Source: JAQGMV01 sp035626595 (GTDB taxonomy: Bacteria > Pseudomonadota > Gammaproteobacteria > Burkholderiales > SG8-41). Taken from it: DNA of 64,000 bases. Under the pieces are notes generated by a model. The model made no database searches, had not been told where the DNA came from, and saw nothing but the letters and a program-made list of their open reading frames with translations. Position numbers and translations under genes: made by a program. The stretch spans positions 1-64,000 of the forward strand of contig DASPNJ010000053.1 of assembly GCA_035626595.1 (NCBI GenBank). The letters are read 5' to 3'. Shown one piece after another: positions 17,640 to 25,795 of the stretch (position 1 is the stretch's first letter; the number at the start of each line of letters is the position of its first letter).

Positions 17640-18919
17640 TAGCGTCGCTCCGCGCCCCGTGCGAGCGACTGGTGCGCCCGCGTGAAATGGCCCGCGCACA
17701 GCGCACCGATGATGGAAAGCTCGCCGGCCATGCACAAGGCCGCGCAGATTTCCGCGAGCGCCCGCGCGCTGTCGGGGCCGGAGAGTCCCAGGATCTCGAG
17801 GCACGCCCGCTGACTCGGCAGCCCGGTGCCGCCGCCGACCGTTCCCACCATCAGGTTCGGCAGCGTGACGGCCGTATAGAGATCGCCGGACTCGGTGAGC
17901 TCCATGCGCGTCACGCCGACGGCGGACTCGGAGACGCACGCGGCATCCTGACCGCACGCGATGTAAAGTGCGGCGATGCCGTTCGCGTAGTGGCCCTGGA
18001 CGCCCATGGTGCCGCTCAACACACCGCCGATCGCGGACATGCGCCAGTAATCGACCATCTGCCGCGGCGTCGCGTGCAGGACTTTCTCGATCAGGCGCGC
18101 GGGGAAGAACGCTTCCGCGGTGACCTTCTTGCCGCGCACGAGCTGGAACGACTGCGCGCTCGCCTTCTTGTCGCCGGAGAAGTTCGCTTCGACGTAGTAG
18201 TACAGCGGCTTGACCGGGCTCGCTTCGACCACGTGCCGGCACACGGCATCGGTGGCGATCGTCACCATGTTCTGGCCCGAGGCCTCACCCGTCATGTACT
18301 CGAACATGACGTAAACGTGATTGCCCTCGATGCTGATACGCATGTCTTTCAGCTTGCCGTGGCGGGTCGTCGATTCCGCGACCTCACGCAGCATCTCGGT
18401 CTGCGTGACCAGCCACGCGACGAACTGACCGGCGTCGGCGAGCGATTTGAACGCGAACCCCGGCGCGCGCCCCACGCTTTCGTCCAGCACCGTCGCGGTG
18501 CAGCCGCCCGCGAGGGAGATCAGCAGCGCGCCGCGGCTGTAGGAGGCGACGAGCGCCGCTTCGGTGGTGGCGAGCGGCACGAAAAACTCGCCGTTCGCAA
18601 AGAGACCGTTCACGCGGAGCGGCCCGGCGATGCCGACCGGCAGCTTGACCGTGCCGACGAAGTTCTCGATGTTGTGGCGGTAGCGCTCGGCCTGCGCAAG
18701 CGTCTGCGGATCGAGCAATGCGCTCTGCGCCTCGCCGGCTGCGGCCGAGAGCGCCTTCCACCGCGCTTCGAGAATCGTTTCGTCGACCTGCGTCCCCGAA
18801 GGAAAACGGCGGAGGTCCTGCGGGGGATGCGGCTTCAGCCTTTCGGCGAGAACCTCGGCGTCACGGGTTTGCAGCAGCTCTGCGATGTACCGACCGGCGC
18901 GGTCGATGCCCGTTGACAC
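17639..18919 (-). CDS. Class I hydroxymethylglutaryl-CoA reductase
   Basis: NADPH-dependent reduction of HMG-CoA to mevalonate is the family reaction. The 426-residue catalytic-domain protein lacks membrane helices. It has ENFVGTVKLPVGIAGPL (85-101), catalytic Glu120 in ATTEAALVAS, Lys251 in GDKK, Asp325 in GQDAA and His416 near the C-terminus (GHFTRAHQSLAR), as well as the nucleotide motif TGEASGQNM and GTVGGGTGLPSQ. All four catalytic residues are therefore present. The GTG start follows an AGGGGGA site 8 nt upstream. Most betaproteobacteria make isoprenoids by the MEP route, and no mevalonate kinase is in the window, so the purpose is open. Confidence 0.92.
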   Translation of the reverse strand: MSTGIDRAGRYIAELLQTRDAEVLAERLKPHPPQDLRRFPSGTQVDETILEARWKALSAAAGEAQSALLDPQTLAQAERYRHNIENFVGTVKLPVGIAGPLRVNGLFANGEFFVPLATTEAALVASYSRGALLISLAGGCTATVLDESVGRAPGFAFKSLADAGQFVAWLVTQTEMLREVAESTTRHGKLKDMRISIEGNHVYVMFEYMTGEASGQNMVTIATDAVCRHVVEASPVKPLYYYVEANFSGDKKASAQSFQLVRGKKVTAEAFFPARLIEKVLHATPRQMVDYWRMSAIGGVLSGTMGVQGHYANGIAALYIACGQDAACVSESAVGVTRMELTESGDLYTAVTLPNLMVGTVGGGTGLPSQRACLEILGLSGPDSARALAEICAALCMAGELSIIGALCAGHFTRAHQSLARGAERR

Positions 18920-18955
18920 TGATTCCGTCCCCCTCGACGCGTGAAAGAGCGTCGC

Positions 18956-20416
18956 TCACTTTGCGCGGAGAGAATACAGCAAACGATAACCCCACGCGAC
19001 GCCGAAGCCGGTCGCATCCGTCGCGACCGCCCCAAGGCCACCTTTGCAGCTCGAGCCCGATACGTCCATGTGAATCCACGGGCGATCTTCAGTGAAGCGT
19101 TTGAGGAGCCGCGCGGCGAGGATGTGATCGGCGCCGCCTTCGAGCGTGCATTGCTTCACGTCGGCGACTGGGCTCTCCAGCGCTTCGTCGTAATCCTCGT
19201 CCATCGGGAAGACGCAGATGCGCTCGCCGGACGCCGCCGCCGCATCGAGCGCCGTGCGCGCCAGCTCATCGCTCGTCGCGAATATGCCGCTGTAGCGATC
19301 GCCGAGCGCCGTGTGCATGCTGCCGGTGAGCGTCGCGAAGTCGACGATGAGGTCGGGCTTTTCGCGTGCGGCCAGCGTGAGCGTGTCTGAAAGCACCATC
19401 CGGCCTTCCGCGTCGGTGTGCACCACTTCGATCGTGGTGCCGTTCAGCGCGGTGACGATGTCGTTCTGTTTGTACGCGCGCGGGCTGATGTGGTTCTGCG
19501 CGAGCGCGAGCCAGCAGTCGATCGCCACCGGCAGCTTCGCCTGCGTCGCCGCGTGCAGGATACCAAGCGCGATCGCCGAGCCGTTCATGTCCTCGTGCAT
19601 ACCCGCCATGTATCGCGCCGGCTTCAGATTGTGCCCGCCGGTATCGAAGCAGATGCCCTTGCCGACCAGTGCCACCTTCGAACGTGCGCCGCGCGGCCGG
19701 TACTTCAGATGCACGATCGCGGCGTCTTCGGTATCGCTGCCCTGTGCGACTGCGACGAATGCGCCGGCGCCCAGCTTTCGCAGGCGTTTCATGTCGAGCT
19801 CGTCGAGCGTCCAGCCGGAGCGCCGCGCGAGCTCGCGCACGCGCTTGCGATATGCGCCCGGCGTGAGCTCGTTGGGTGCGAGCACCGTCAACTCGCGGCA
19901 CAGCACGTTGCCTTCAGCCCGTGCACGTACCTCCGCGAACGCGCTGCGATCCTCGTAACCATGCAGGCGAATTCTCGCGAGCGGCGCGTCATCCTTCTTT
20001 TTCTTGCGATCCGGCAGCGGCGCACCGTTCACCCACGCCACGTAGAGCGCAATCTCGGCAGCCGACGCTCCGGCCGAACCGAAAACCGCGATGTCGAGCT
20101 CGCGCGGATGCTCCGACAGGAGCGGCTGAAGGGCTTTGCGGATGAGCGTCTGGCGCTCGAAGACGCTGCGCTGCGGGTCATCGATCACCCATGCCGCCAG
20201 TGCACCATGCGACAGATCGGTGGTAACGGGCGCTTTACGCAGGTCCGCCAGTTTTTTGTTGCGCCGCGTAAGGGTCGCCTCGAGCACCTCTCGATACGGC
20301 ACGCCGCGCAGCTCGGCGCCTTTGTCGGCGTGCTGGAGAACGATCAGGAGATGGCGTGTGTCGGCGGCCTGAGTGTCGGTGAGCGGCGCGTGCCGCTGCG
20401 TGAGCTTCGCAAGCAT
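18956..20416 (-). CDS. M17 leucyl-aminopeptidase-family peptidase
   Basis: Dinuclear-metal cytoplasmic aminopeptidase. The 486-residue protein has the M17 C-terminal domain with metal ligands in GKGICFDTGGHNLKP, the MHEDMNG segment and the signature HTDAEGRMVLSDTL. The N-terminal domain is divergent from E. coli PepA, closer to the shorter PepB-like group. It lies 36 nt upstream of the HMG-CoA reductase gene on the same strand, so the two may be co-transcribed. Functional linkage is not implied. Confidence 0.9.
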   Translation of the reverse strand: MLAKLTQRHAPLTDTQAADTRHLLIVLQHADKGAELRGVPYREVLEATLTRRNKKLADLRKAPVTTDLSHGALAAWVIDDPQRSVFERQTLIRKALQPLLSEHPRELDIAVFGSAGASAAEIALYVAWVNGAPLPDRKKKKDDAPLARIRLHGYEDRSAFAEVRARAEGNVLCRELTVLAPNELTPGAYRKRVRELARRSGWTLDELDMKRLRKLGAGAFVAVAQGSDTEDAAIVHLKYRPRGARSKVALVGKGICFDTGGHNLKPARYMAGMHEDMNGSAIALGILHAATQAKLPVAIDCWLALAQNHISPRAYKQNDIVTALNGTTIEVVHTDAEGRMVLSDTLTLAAREKPDLIVDFATLTGSMHTALGDRYSGIFATSDELARTALDAAAASGERICVFPMDEDYDEALESPVADVKQCTLEGGADHILAARLLKRFTEDRPWIHMDVSGSSCKGGLGAVATDATGFGVAWGYRLLYSLRAK

Positions 20417-20516
20417 GGATTTGTGTAAGAGCGCGGCGGCTGCCGCGATAACGATGTTTGCTACGAGAGCGGAACGCTCGCGGCGCGTCGTGGGTTTTTG
20501 ACGAGAAGCCGCGCAT

Positions 20517-20522
20517 TATAAT
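20517..20522 (+). promoter_or_regulatory. Consensus -10 box of thyA, leaderless spacing
   Basis: A perfect TATAAT ends 6 nt before the thyA ATG at 20529, in the divergent pepA/thyA gap. Transcription should start at or within a base or two of the start codon. A TTGACG lies 13 nt upstream of the box, which is short for a -35. Confidence 0.55.
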
Positions 20523-20528
20523 CGCCGC

Positions 20529-21323
20529 ATGCGCTCCTACCTCGACCTCATGCGCCACGTGCTGGAGCACGGCGCGCGCAAGAGCGATCGCACCGGAACC
20601 GGCACGCTGAGCGTTTTCGGCGCGCAGCTTCGCTTCGATCTGAATGCGGGCTTCCCGCTGCTCACGACGAAGAAAGTGCATCTTAAATCGATCGTCCACG
20701 AGCTGCTGTGGTTCCTGAAGGGCGACACGAATGTCCGCTATCTGCGGGAAAACGGCGTCACGATCTGGGACGAATGGGCGGATGAGAACGGCGAGCTCGG
20801 GCCCGTTTACGGCTACCAGTGGCGCTCGTGGCCGGCGCCCGACGGGCGCCACATCGACCAGATCGCGCAGGTGCTCGAACAGATCCGGAAGAACCCCGAT
20901 TCACGCCGGATGATCGTCTCGGCGTGGAACGTCGCGGACCTCGACCGGATGGCGCTCATGCCGTGCCACGCGTTCTTCCAGTTCTACGTGGCCGACGGCA
21001 GGCTTTCATGTCAGCTCTACCAGCGCAGCGCCGACATTTTCCTCGGTGTGCCGTTCAATATCGCCTCCTACGCGCTGCTCACGATGATGATCGCGCAGGT
21101 GACGAATCTCAAGGTCGGCGACTTCGTGCACACGTTCGGCGACACCCACCTGTATCTCAACCATCTCGAGCAGGCGCGCGAGCAGCTTTCGCGCGAGCCG
21201 CGCCGGCTGCCCATGATGAAGCTCGATCCGAACGTGCGCGACCTGTTCTCATTCACGTACGAGGACTTCACGCTCGAAGGCTATGACCCGCATCCCGCGA
21301 TCCGCGCGCCGATAGCCGTATGA
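20529..21323 (+). CDS. thyA: Thymidylate synthase
   Basis: Converts dUMP to dTMP with methylenetetrahydrofolate. The 264 residues equal the E. coli length. Motifs include KSDRTGTGTLSVFGAQ, the active-site Cys in MALMPCHAFFQFYV, and the substrate-binding LYQRSADIFLGVPFNIASYA. No Shine-Dalgarno precedes the ATG, and the promoter sits directly upstream, suggesting leaderless initiation. The stop overlaps the folA start (ATGA), so the dTMP cycle enzymes are co-expressed. Confidence 0.98.
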   Translation: MRSYLDLMRHVLEHGARKSDRTGTGTLSVFGAQLRFDLNAGFPLLTTKKVHLKSIVHELLWFLKGDTNVRYLRENGVTIWDEWADENGELGPVYGYQWRSWPAPDGRHIDQIAQVLEQIRKNPDSRRMIVSAWNVADLDRMALMPCHAFFQFYVADGRLSCQLYQRSADIFLGVPFNIASYALLTMMIAQVTNLKVGDFVHTFGDTHLYLNHLEQAREQLSREPRRLPMMKLDPNVRDLFSFTYEDFTLEGYDPHPAIRAPIAV

Positions 21324-21844
21324 GTAGCGCAGGCGCCTCGCCTGCGGTGGCACCGCGCATCTCGCTGCTCGTCGCGATGGCAAAGAACCGCGCCATCGGC
21401 AAGGACAACCGCATCCCCTGGCATCTCCCGAACGAGCTCAAGCTCTTCAAGAACCTGACGATGGGCCACCACATCGTCATGGGCCGCAAGACCTACGAAT
21501 CGATCGGCCGCCTGCTTCCTGGCCGCACGACCGTGATCGTCACGCATCAACGGGGCTATCAGGTGCCGGGCGCGATCGTCGCGCATTCGGTCAAAGAGGC
21601 GCTCGAGGCCTGCCGCGGCGATGACGAGATTTTCGTGATCGGCGGCGCCGAGATCTTCCGCGAGACGCTGCCGATCGCGGATCGCATCTATCTCACGATC
21701 GTGGACGCGGAGCCCGCAGGCGACACGTTCATGCCGGAATTCGAGACGAGCGACTGGCGCGAGGTCGCGTCGCAGCAGTTCACGCCCGACGAAAAGCACG
21801 CCCACGCCTTCCGCTTCACCGTCCTCGACCGAGTCCAGCCCTAA
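21320..21844 (+). CDS. folA: Dihydrofolate reductase
   Basis: Regenerates tetrahydrofolate after ThyA. The 174-residue protein has LLVAMAKNRAIGKDNRIPWH with the proton-relay acidic residue in PNELKLFK, GRKTYESIGRLLPGR and EIFVIGGAEIFRE. The first 10 or so residues (MSSAGASPAVAP) are an extension in front of the usual start of the fold and are encoded partly by a perfect 8-bp hairpin. The ATG overlaps the thyA stop. Confidence 0.97.
   Translation: MSSAGASPAVAPRISLLVAMAKNRAIGKDNRIPWHLPNELKLFKNLTMGHHIVMGRKTYESIGRLLPGRTTVIVTHQRGYQVPGAIVAHSVKEALEACRGDDEIFVIGGAEIFRETLPIADRIYLTIVDAEPAGDTFMPEFETSDWREVASQQFTPDEKHAHAFRFTVLDRVQP
21328..21346. repeat. Small perfect hairpin at the folA start
   Basis: CGCAGGCG, a CCT loop and CGCCTGCG form an 8-bp stem inside folA codons 3-9. 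It resembles dispersed proteobacterial palindromes, but only one copy is seen here. Confidence 0.6.
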
Positions 21845-21859
21845 ACAAAGCGCTGCCAG

Positions 21860-22036
21860 CGAGCGGCGCCAGAGGCGGCGTGGCGGGCCGATTTGTGCCG
21901 CAGTCATCGAAGCGGGCCGTTCGTGTGCGGTCTGTCGTGTGTTGACTGACCGCCGCGAACGGGGTTTCCCGCTTCGAGGACGAGATTTGCGGCACCATGA
22001 GGCACGACGCGTCGCCTCTGGCGGCGCCCCGCCACA
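21860..22036. repeat. Large interrupted palindrome (MITE- or REP-doublet-like) after folA
   Basis: Four blocks pair in mirror order around a loop near 21924-21955: CCGTTCG/CGAACGG (21917/21956), TCGAAGCGGG/CCCGCTTCGA (21907/21968), TGCCGCA/TGCGGCA (21896/21988) and an AGAGGCG arm (about 21865-21880) with CGCCTCT (about 22005-22025). It fills most of the 243-nt gap between folA and the next gene. No protein is supported in it. Confidence 0.75.
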
Positions 22037-22087
22037 GGCGCGACCATTGCTTCAGCGACGAGCCATCGGCATGCGGAAGGAGACCGC

Positions 22088-23467
22088 TTGAGTCCAGTCA
22101 GAGGAATGCTGTCGGTCGACCAGCTGTGCGACTTGGTGTCGCAAGGTGCGATCGAGACGATCGTCGTCGGCTTTACCGATCATTACGGACGTCTCTTCGG
22201 CAAGCGCTTCGACGCCGAGATGTTCCTCGATGATGTCGTGGAAAACGGCGCTCACGGTTGCGACTACCTCCTCACGACCGACATGGAGATGGACCCGGTC
22301 CCCGGATACACCTTCGCGAACTGGGAGCTGGGTTACGGCGACTTCCATCTGGTGCCGGACTTCGCGACGCTGCGCGTCGCGAGCTGGCTCGATCGCACGG
22401 CGTTCGTGCTGTGCGATCTGAAAAGCGAGAAAACCGACGAGCTCGTGAGCGTCGCGCCGCGCTCGGTCCTGCGGCGCCAGATCGATGCGGCCAGAGCGCT
22501 GGGTTACGACGCCTTTGCCGCCTCCGAGCTCGAGCACTATCTCTTCCGCAAAAGCTATCGCGACGCGCACGCACAGGATTACCGCGATCTCGTGCCCGGC
22601 GGCTGGTATCTCGAGGACTATCACATCCTCCAGGGCACGCGCACCGAAGACTTTCACGCAGCCGTGCGGCGGCATCTCAAGCAATCGGGCGTGCCCGTCG
22701 AGAACTCCAAAGGCGAGTGGGGACCGGGGCAGCACGAGGTCAACGTGCGCTACGCCGAGGCGCTCGAGATGGCCGACCGTCACGTTGTTTTCAAGCAGTG
22801 CATGAAAGAGCTCGCCGACGCCGCGGGCCTCTCGGTTACGTTCATGGCGAAACCCCATCACGGCCAAGCCGGATCGAGCTGCCACATCCACTTCAGTCTG
22901 TGGCGCGACGGCGCGAACGCCTTTCCCGGGGATCGCGAGCTTGGGCCGGTGCAATGCTCCGATGCCTTCCGCTGGTTCCTCGGCGGATGGCTCGCGCACG
23001 TGCCCGACGTGATGGTGTTCTACGCGCCGACGATCAACTCGTACAAGCGGTACGTGGACGGCTCGTGGGCGCCGACGCGGCTCGCGTGGAGCTACGACAA
23101 CCGCACTGCGGGCTTCCGCGTCGTAGGGCATGGCAGCAGCCTGCGCATTGAATGCCGCATCCCGGGCGCGGACTGTAATCCCTATCTCGCGTTCGCGGCG
23201 TCACTTGCGTCCGGGCTCGACGGCATCACCAACAAGATCGAGCCGCCGGAGCATTTCAGCGGCGACGTCTATGCGGCGCGCAATCTGCCGCGGGTGCCCT
23301 ATACGCTCGCGGAGGCCGCGGATCTGTTCGCAGCGAGCGATTTCGCGAAGCGCGCGTTCGGCACCGATGTGGTCGAACACTACCTACACTTCTTCCGCAC
23401 GGAGCAGCACGCGTACAACTTCGCGGTGACCGACTGGGAGCGGCGACGGTACTTTGAAAGGATTTAA
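22088..23467 (+). CDS. Glutamine-synthetase-family enzyme (gamma-glutamyl-amine ligase type)
   Basis: A 459-residue GS-fold ligase. It carries the GS beta-grasp region, the metal/ATP motif KPHHGQAGSSCHIHFSLW and the C-terminal NRTAGFRVVG and RIECRIPGADCNPYLAFAAS blocks. It is divergent from GlnA and lacks the adenylylation loop sequence, resembling the PuuA-like ligases that join glutamate to amines. I chose the TTG at 22088 because GGAAGGAGA lies 5 nt ahead; a later ATG at 22106 is less well spaced. It opens a run with an SDR, an aldehyde dehydrogenase and a glutamine amidotransferase, which supports an amine-degradation role. The amine is unknown. Confidence 0.82.
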   Translation: MSPVRGMLSVDQLCDLVSQGAIETIVVGFTDHYGRLFGKRFDAEMFLDDVVENGAHGCDYLLTTDMEMDPVPGYTFANWELGYGDFHLVPDFATLRVASWLDRTAFVLCDLKSEKTDELVSVAPRSVLRRQIDAARALGYDAFAASELEHYLFRKSYRDAHAQDYRDLVPGGWYLEDYHILQGTRTEDFHAAVRRHLKQSGVPVENSKGEWGPGQHEVNVRYAEALEMADRHVVFKQCMKELADAAGLSVTFMAKPHHGQAGSSCHIHFSLWRDGANAFPGDRELGPVQCSDAFRWFLGGWLAHVPDVMVFYAPTINSYKRYVDGSWAPTRLAWSYDNRTAGFRVVGHGSSLRIECRIPGADCNPYLAFAASLASGLDGITNKIEPPEHFSGDVYAARNLPRVPYTLAEAADLFAASDFAKRAFGTDVVEHYLHFFRTEQHAYNFAVTDWERRRYFERI

Positions 23468-23469
23468 CA

Positions 23470-23517
23470 GGTGACAAGAAAGAGTGACGACGAAGAAGGT
23501 GACGAGAAGAGGTGATG
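23470..23517 (+). repeat. Purine-rich short tandem repeat
   Basis: Four imperfect 13-14-nt units of the form GGTGACRAGAAGA follow the stop of the glutamine-synthetase-like gene. Each unit contains a GGTGA or GTGA core. Confidence 0.5.
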
Positions 23518-23560
23518 TGCCGCCGGGTTTCGTGATTTGTGTTCGTCATTTCTTCGGCGT

Positions 23561-24334
23561 ATGAGATTGAAAGACAAAGTGGTGTTGATCACCGGCGCGG
23601 GCGCGGGCATCGGACGCGAATCGAGCCTGCTCTTCGCGCGCGAAGGAGCGACCATCGTCGCCGTCGACGTGAACGGTCAAGCGGCGCAGGAGACCGCGGC
23701 GCTCGTGCAAAAGGAGGCCGGACGCGCCACGAGCTGCGCGGCGGATGTGTCGAAAGCATCCGATTGCGAGCGGATGATCGCCGTGGCCGAACGGGAATTC
23801 GGCAGGCTCGACGTGCTCTTCAACAACGCCGGCATCATGCACGCGAAAGACGACGACGCGATCTCGACGGAAGAGGCGGTCTGGGACCTCACGATGAACG
23901 TCAATGCGAAGGGGGTGTTCTTCGGCTGCAAGTACGGGATCCCTGCGCTGCGCCGCGCCGGCGGCGGGTCGGTCATCAATACCGCGTCGTTCGTCGCGCT
24001 GCTCGGCGCCGCCACGCCGCAAATCGCGTACACCGCCAGCAAGGGCGCCGTCCTCGCGCTCACCCGCGAGCTCGCGGTGCTGCACGCGCGCGAGGGGATC
24101 CGCGTGAACGCGCTCTGTCCCGGTCCGCTCAAGACCAAGCTCCTGATGGACTTCCTGGATACGGACGAGAAGAAGCAGCGCCGCCTCGTGCACATCCCGA
24201 TGGGCCGCTTCGGCGAAGCTGCGGAAATCGCGCGCGCTGCCCTCTTCCTGGCTTCCGAGGAGTCGTCTTACGTCACCGGCACCGAATTCCTGGTCGATGG
24301 CGGTTTGACCGCCGCCTACGTAACGCCAACGTAG
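23561..24334 (+). CDS. Short-chain dehydrogenase/reductase
   Basis: A 257-residue classical SDR: cofactor motif TGAGAGIGRES (residues about 10-20), NNAG at about 90, catalytic Ser and YTASKGA (Tyr/Lys), and the ending GTEFLVDGGLTAAYVTP. The acidic Asp after the second strand (VAVDVNG) predicts NAD preference. I chose ATG 23561, which starts the fold directly; a TTG 24 nt earlier is open but unsupported. Within the gamma-glutamyl-amine-like cluster it could oxidise an alcohol or amine-derived intermediate; inference. Confidence 0.88.
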   Translation: MRLKDKVVLITGAGAGIGRESSLLFAREGATIVAVDVNGQAAQETAALVQKEAGRATSCAADVSKASDCERMIAVAEREFGRLDVLFNNAGIMHAKDDDAISTEEAVWDLTMNVNAKGVFFGCKYGIPALRRAGGGSVINTASFVALLGAATPQIAYTASKGAVLALTRELAVLHAREGIRVNALCPGPLKTKLLMDFLDTDEKKQRRLVHIPMGRFGEAAEIARAALFLASEESSYVTGTEFLVDGGLTAAYVTPT

Positions 24335-24356
24335 AGTGCGCTGACAGCGCACCGCG
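24330..24356 (+). repeat. Left arm of palindromic repeat family C, before the aldehyde dehydrogenase gene
   Basis: CGTAGAGTGCGCTGACAGCG continuing CACCGCG. It overlaps the SDR stop codon. Its inverted partner lies just after the aldehyde dehydrogenase gene at 25768. Confidence 0.75.
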
Positions 24357-24369
24357 AAAACACCAGCAC

Positions 24370-25767
24370 ATGACACAGCGCCTGCTGCGGACCGTGAGCC
24401 CGATCGACGGCTCCATATACGTGGAACGCCCGTTCGCGGAGGCACGCCAGATCGAAGCCGCGTTGGCGAAAGCCGCTGAAGCGCAAAGAAGATGGAAGCA
24501 GGTGCCGATCGCCGAACGCGCGGAGACCTGCCGGCGCATGACTGCGTGGTGTGTCGATCGCGCCGACGCGCTCGCCGAAGAGCTCACGCGTCAGATGGGA
24601 CGGCCGATCGCGCACAGTGCGTTCGAGATCCGGCGGGGCTTGCACGAGCGCGTGAGTTACATGGCGGATATCGCCGAGGCAGCGCTCGCCGACGTGCAGG
24701 TCGAGGCGAAAGCGGGCTTCGAGCGGTTCATCCGGCGCGAGCCGCTTGGTATCGTATTCGTGGTCGCGCCATGGAACTACCCGTGGCTCACGTCGGTGAA
24801 CGCGGTCGTCCCCGCGCTGCTCGCGGGCAATGCGGTCGTGCTCAAGATGGCGCAGCAGACGCCGCTCGTGGCCGAGCGCTACGCCGAAGCGCTCGCCGCA
24901 GCGGGCCTGCCGGACGGCGTCTTCCAGTATCTCCATCTCGATCACGAGCAGGTCGGGCGCGTGGTCCAGGATCCGCGCACCGCCTTCGTCGCCTTCACCG
25001 GCTCGGTCGGCGGTGGTCATGCGATCCAGCGCGCCGCGAGCGAGCGCTTCATACCGACCGGACTGGAGCTCGGCGGCAAGGATCCGGCTTACGTGCGCGC
25101 CGACGCGCCGCTGGACGCAACCGTCGAGAACGTGATCGACGGCGCGTTTTTCAATGCCGGGCAGTCGTGCTGCGCCGTCGAGCGCATTTACGTGCACGTC
25201 GCTGTCTACGAGGCCTTCGTGGAGCGCGCGGTGGCGCTCACGAAAGACTACAAGCTCGGCAACCCGCTGAACGGCGAGACGACCCTGGGGCCGATGGTCC
25301 GCAGCGATGCCGCCGACCACGTGCGCGAGCAGGTGCGAAACGCCGTGCGAGCCGGAGCGAAGGCGCTGATCGACCCGGCGCTCTTCGAAGCGGACGCGCC
25401 GGGCACACCCTATCTCGCGCCGCAGATTCTCGTGAGCGTCGATCATCGCATGGCGATCATGACGGAAGAGACGTTCGGGCCGGCGGTCGGCATCATGCGC
25501 GTCGCCGGCGACGACGAAGCGATCGAGCTCATGAACGACAGCCATTACGGACTGACGGCATCGGTGTGGACGACGGATGCCGAAGCCGCGAAGCGTATCG
25601 GCGAGCGTGTCGAGACCGGTACGTATTTCATGAACCGTTGCGACTATCTCGATCCGGCGCTCGCGTGGACGGGCGTCAAGGACTCCGGGCGCGGCTGCAC
25701 GCTGTCGCGGCTCGGGCTGGAGACGTTCACGCGGCTGAAGTCATATCATCTGAGGCTTTCGCTGTGA
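24370..25767 (+). CDS. NAD(P)-dependent aldehyde dehydrogenase
   Basis: A 465-residue ALDH-superfamily enzyme oxidising an aldehyde to the acid. It has VAPWNYPWLTSVNAVVPAL, the Glu motif LELGGKDPAYV, catalytic Cys in GQSCCAVER (about residue 267) and the ETFGPAVGIMRV block. The ATG at 24370 has no strong ribosome site because a repeat arm is directly upstream. It is bracketed by inverted copies of one repeat. The cluster suggests a gamma-glutamyl-aminoaldehyde or succinate-semialdehyde type substrate, unproven. Confidence 0.92.
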   Translation: MTQRLLRTVSPIDGSIYVERPFAEARQIEAALAKAAEAQRRWKQVPIAERAETCRRMTAWCVDRADALAEELTRQMGRPIAHSAFEIRRGLHERVSYMADIAEAALADVQVEAKAGFERFIRREPLGIVFVVAPWNYPWLTSVNAVVPALLAGNAVVLKMAQQTPLVAERYAEALAAAGLPDGVFQYLHLDHEQVGRVVQDPRTAFVAFTGSVGGGHAIQRAASERFIPTGLELGGKDPAYVRADAPLDATVENVIDGAFFNAGQSCCAVERIYVHVAVYEAFVERAVALTKDYKLGNPLNGETTLGPMVRSDAADHVREQVRNAVRAGAKALIDPALFEADAPGTPYLAPQILVSVDHRMAIMTEETFGPAVGIMRVAGDDEAIELMNDSHYGLTASVWTTDAEAAKRIGERVETGTYFMNRCDYLDPALAWTGVKDSGRGCTLSRLGLETFTRLKSYHLRLSL

Positions 25768-25792
25768 CGGTGCGCTGTCAGCGCACCCTACG
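25768..25792 (-). repeat. Right arm of palindromic repeat family C, after the aldehyde dehydrogenase gene
   Basis: CGGTGCGCTGTCAGCGCACC then CTACG, the reverse complement of the 24330 arm with few differences. It begins immediately after the ALDH stop and ends 3 nt before the next ATG. Confidence 0.75.
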
Positions 25793-25795
25793 TTC

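Noticed and set aside
9009..18919. Reading the cluster as a mevalonate pathway operon
   Set aside because: Only HMG-CoA reductase belongs to that pathway; no synthase, mevalonate kinases, decarboxylase or prenyl synthase is present.
9009..18919. Calling the operon a complete OleABCD-type olefin locus
   Set aside because: No thiolase-like OleA, OleB hydrolase or OleD reductase is encoded nearby; only an OleC-like ligase.
18920..18955. A family-A repeat remnant before the HMG-CoA reductase gene (TCCCCCTCGACGCG on the plus strand)
   Set aside because: Only about 14 bases resemble the repeat; too short to separate from chance, though it includes the ribosome site.
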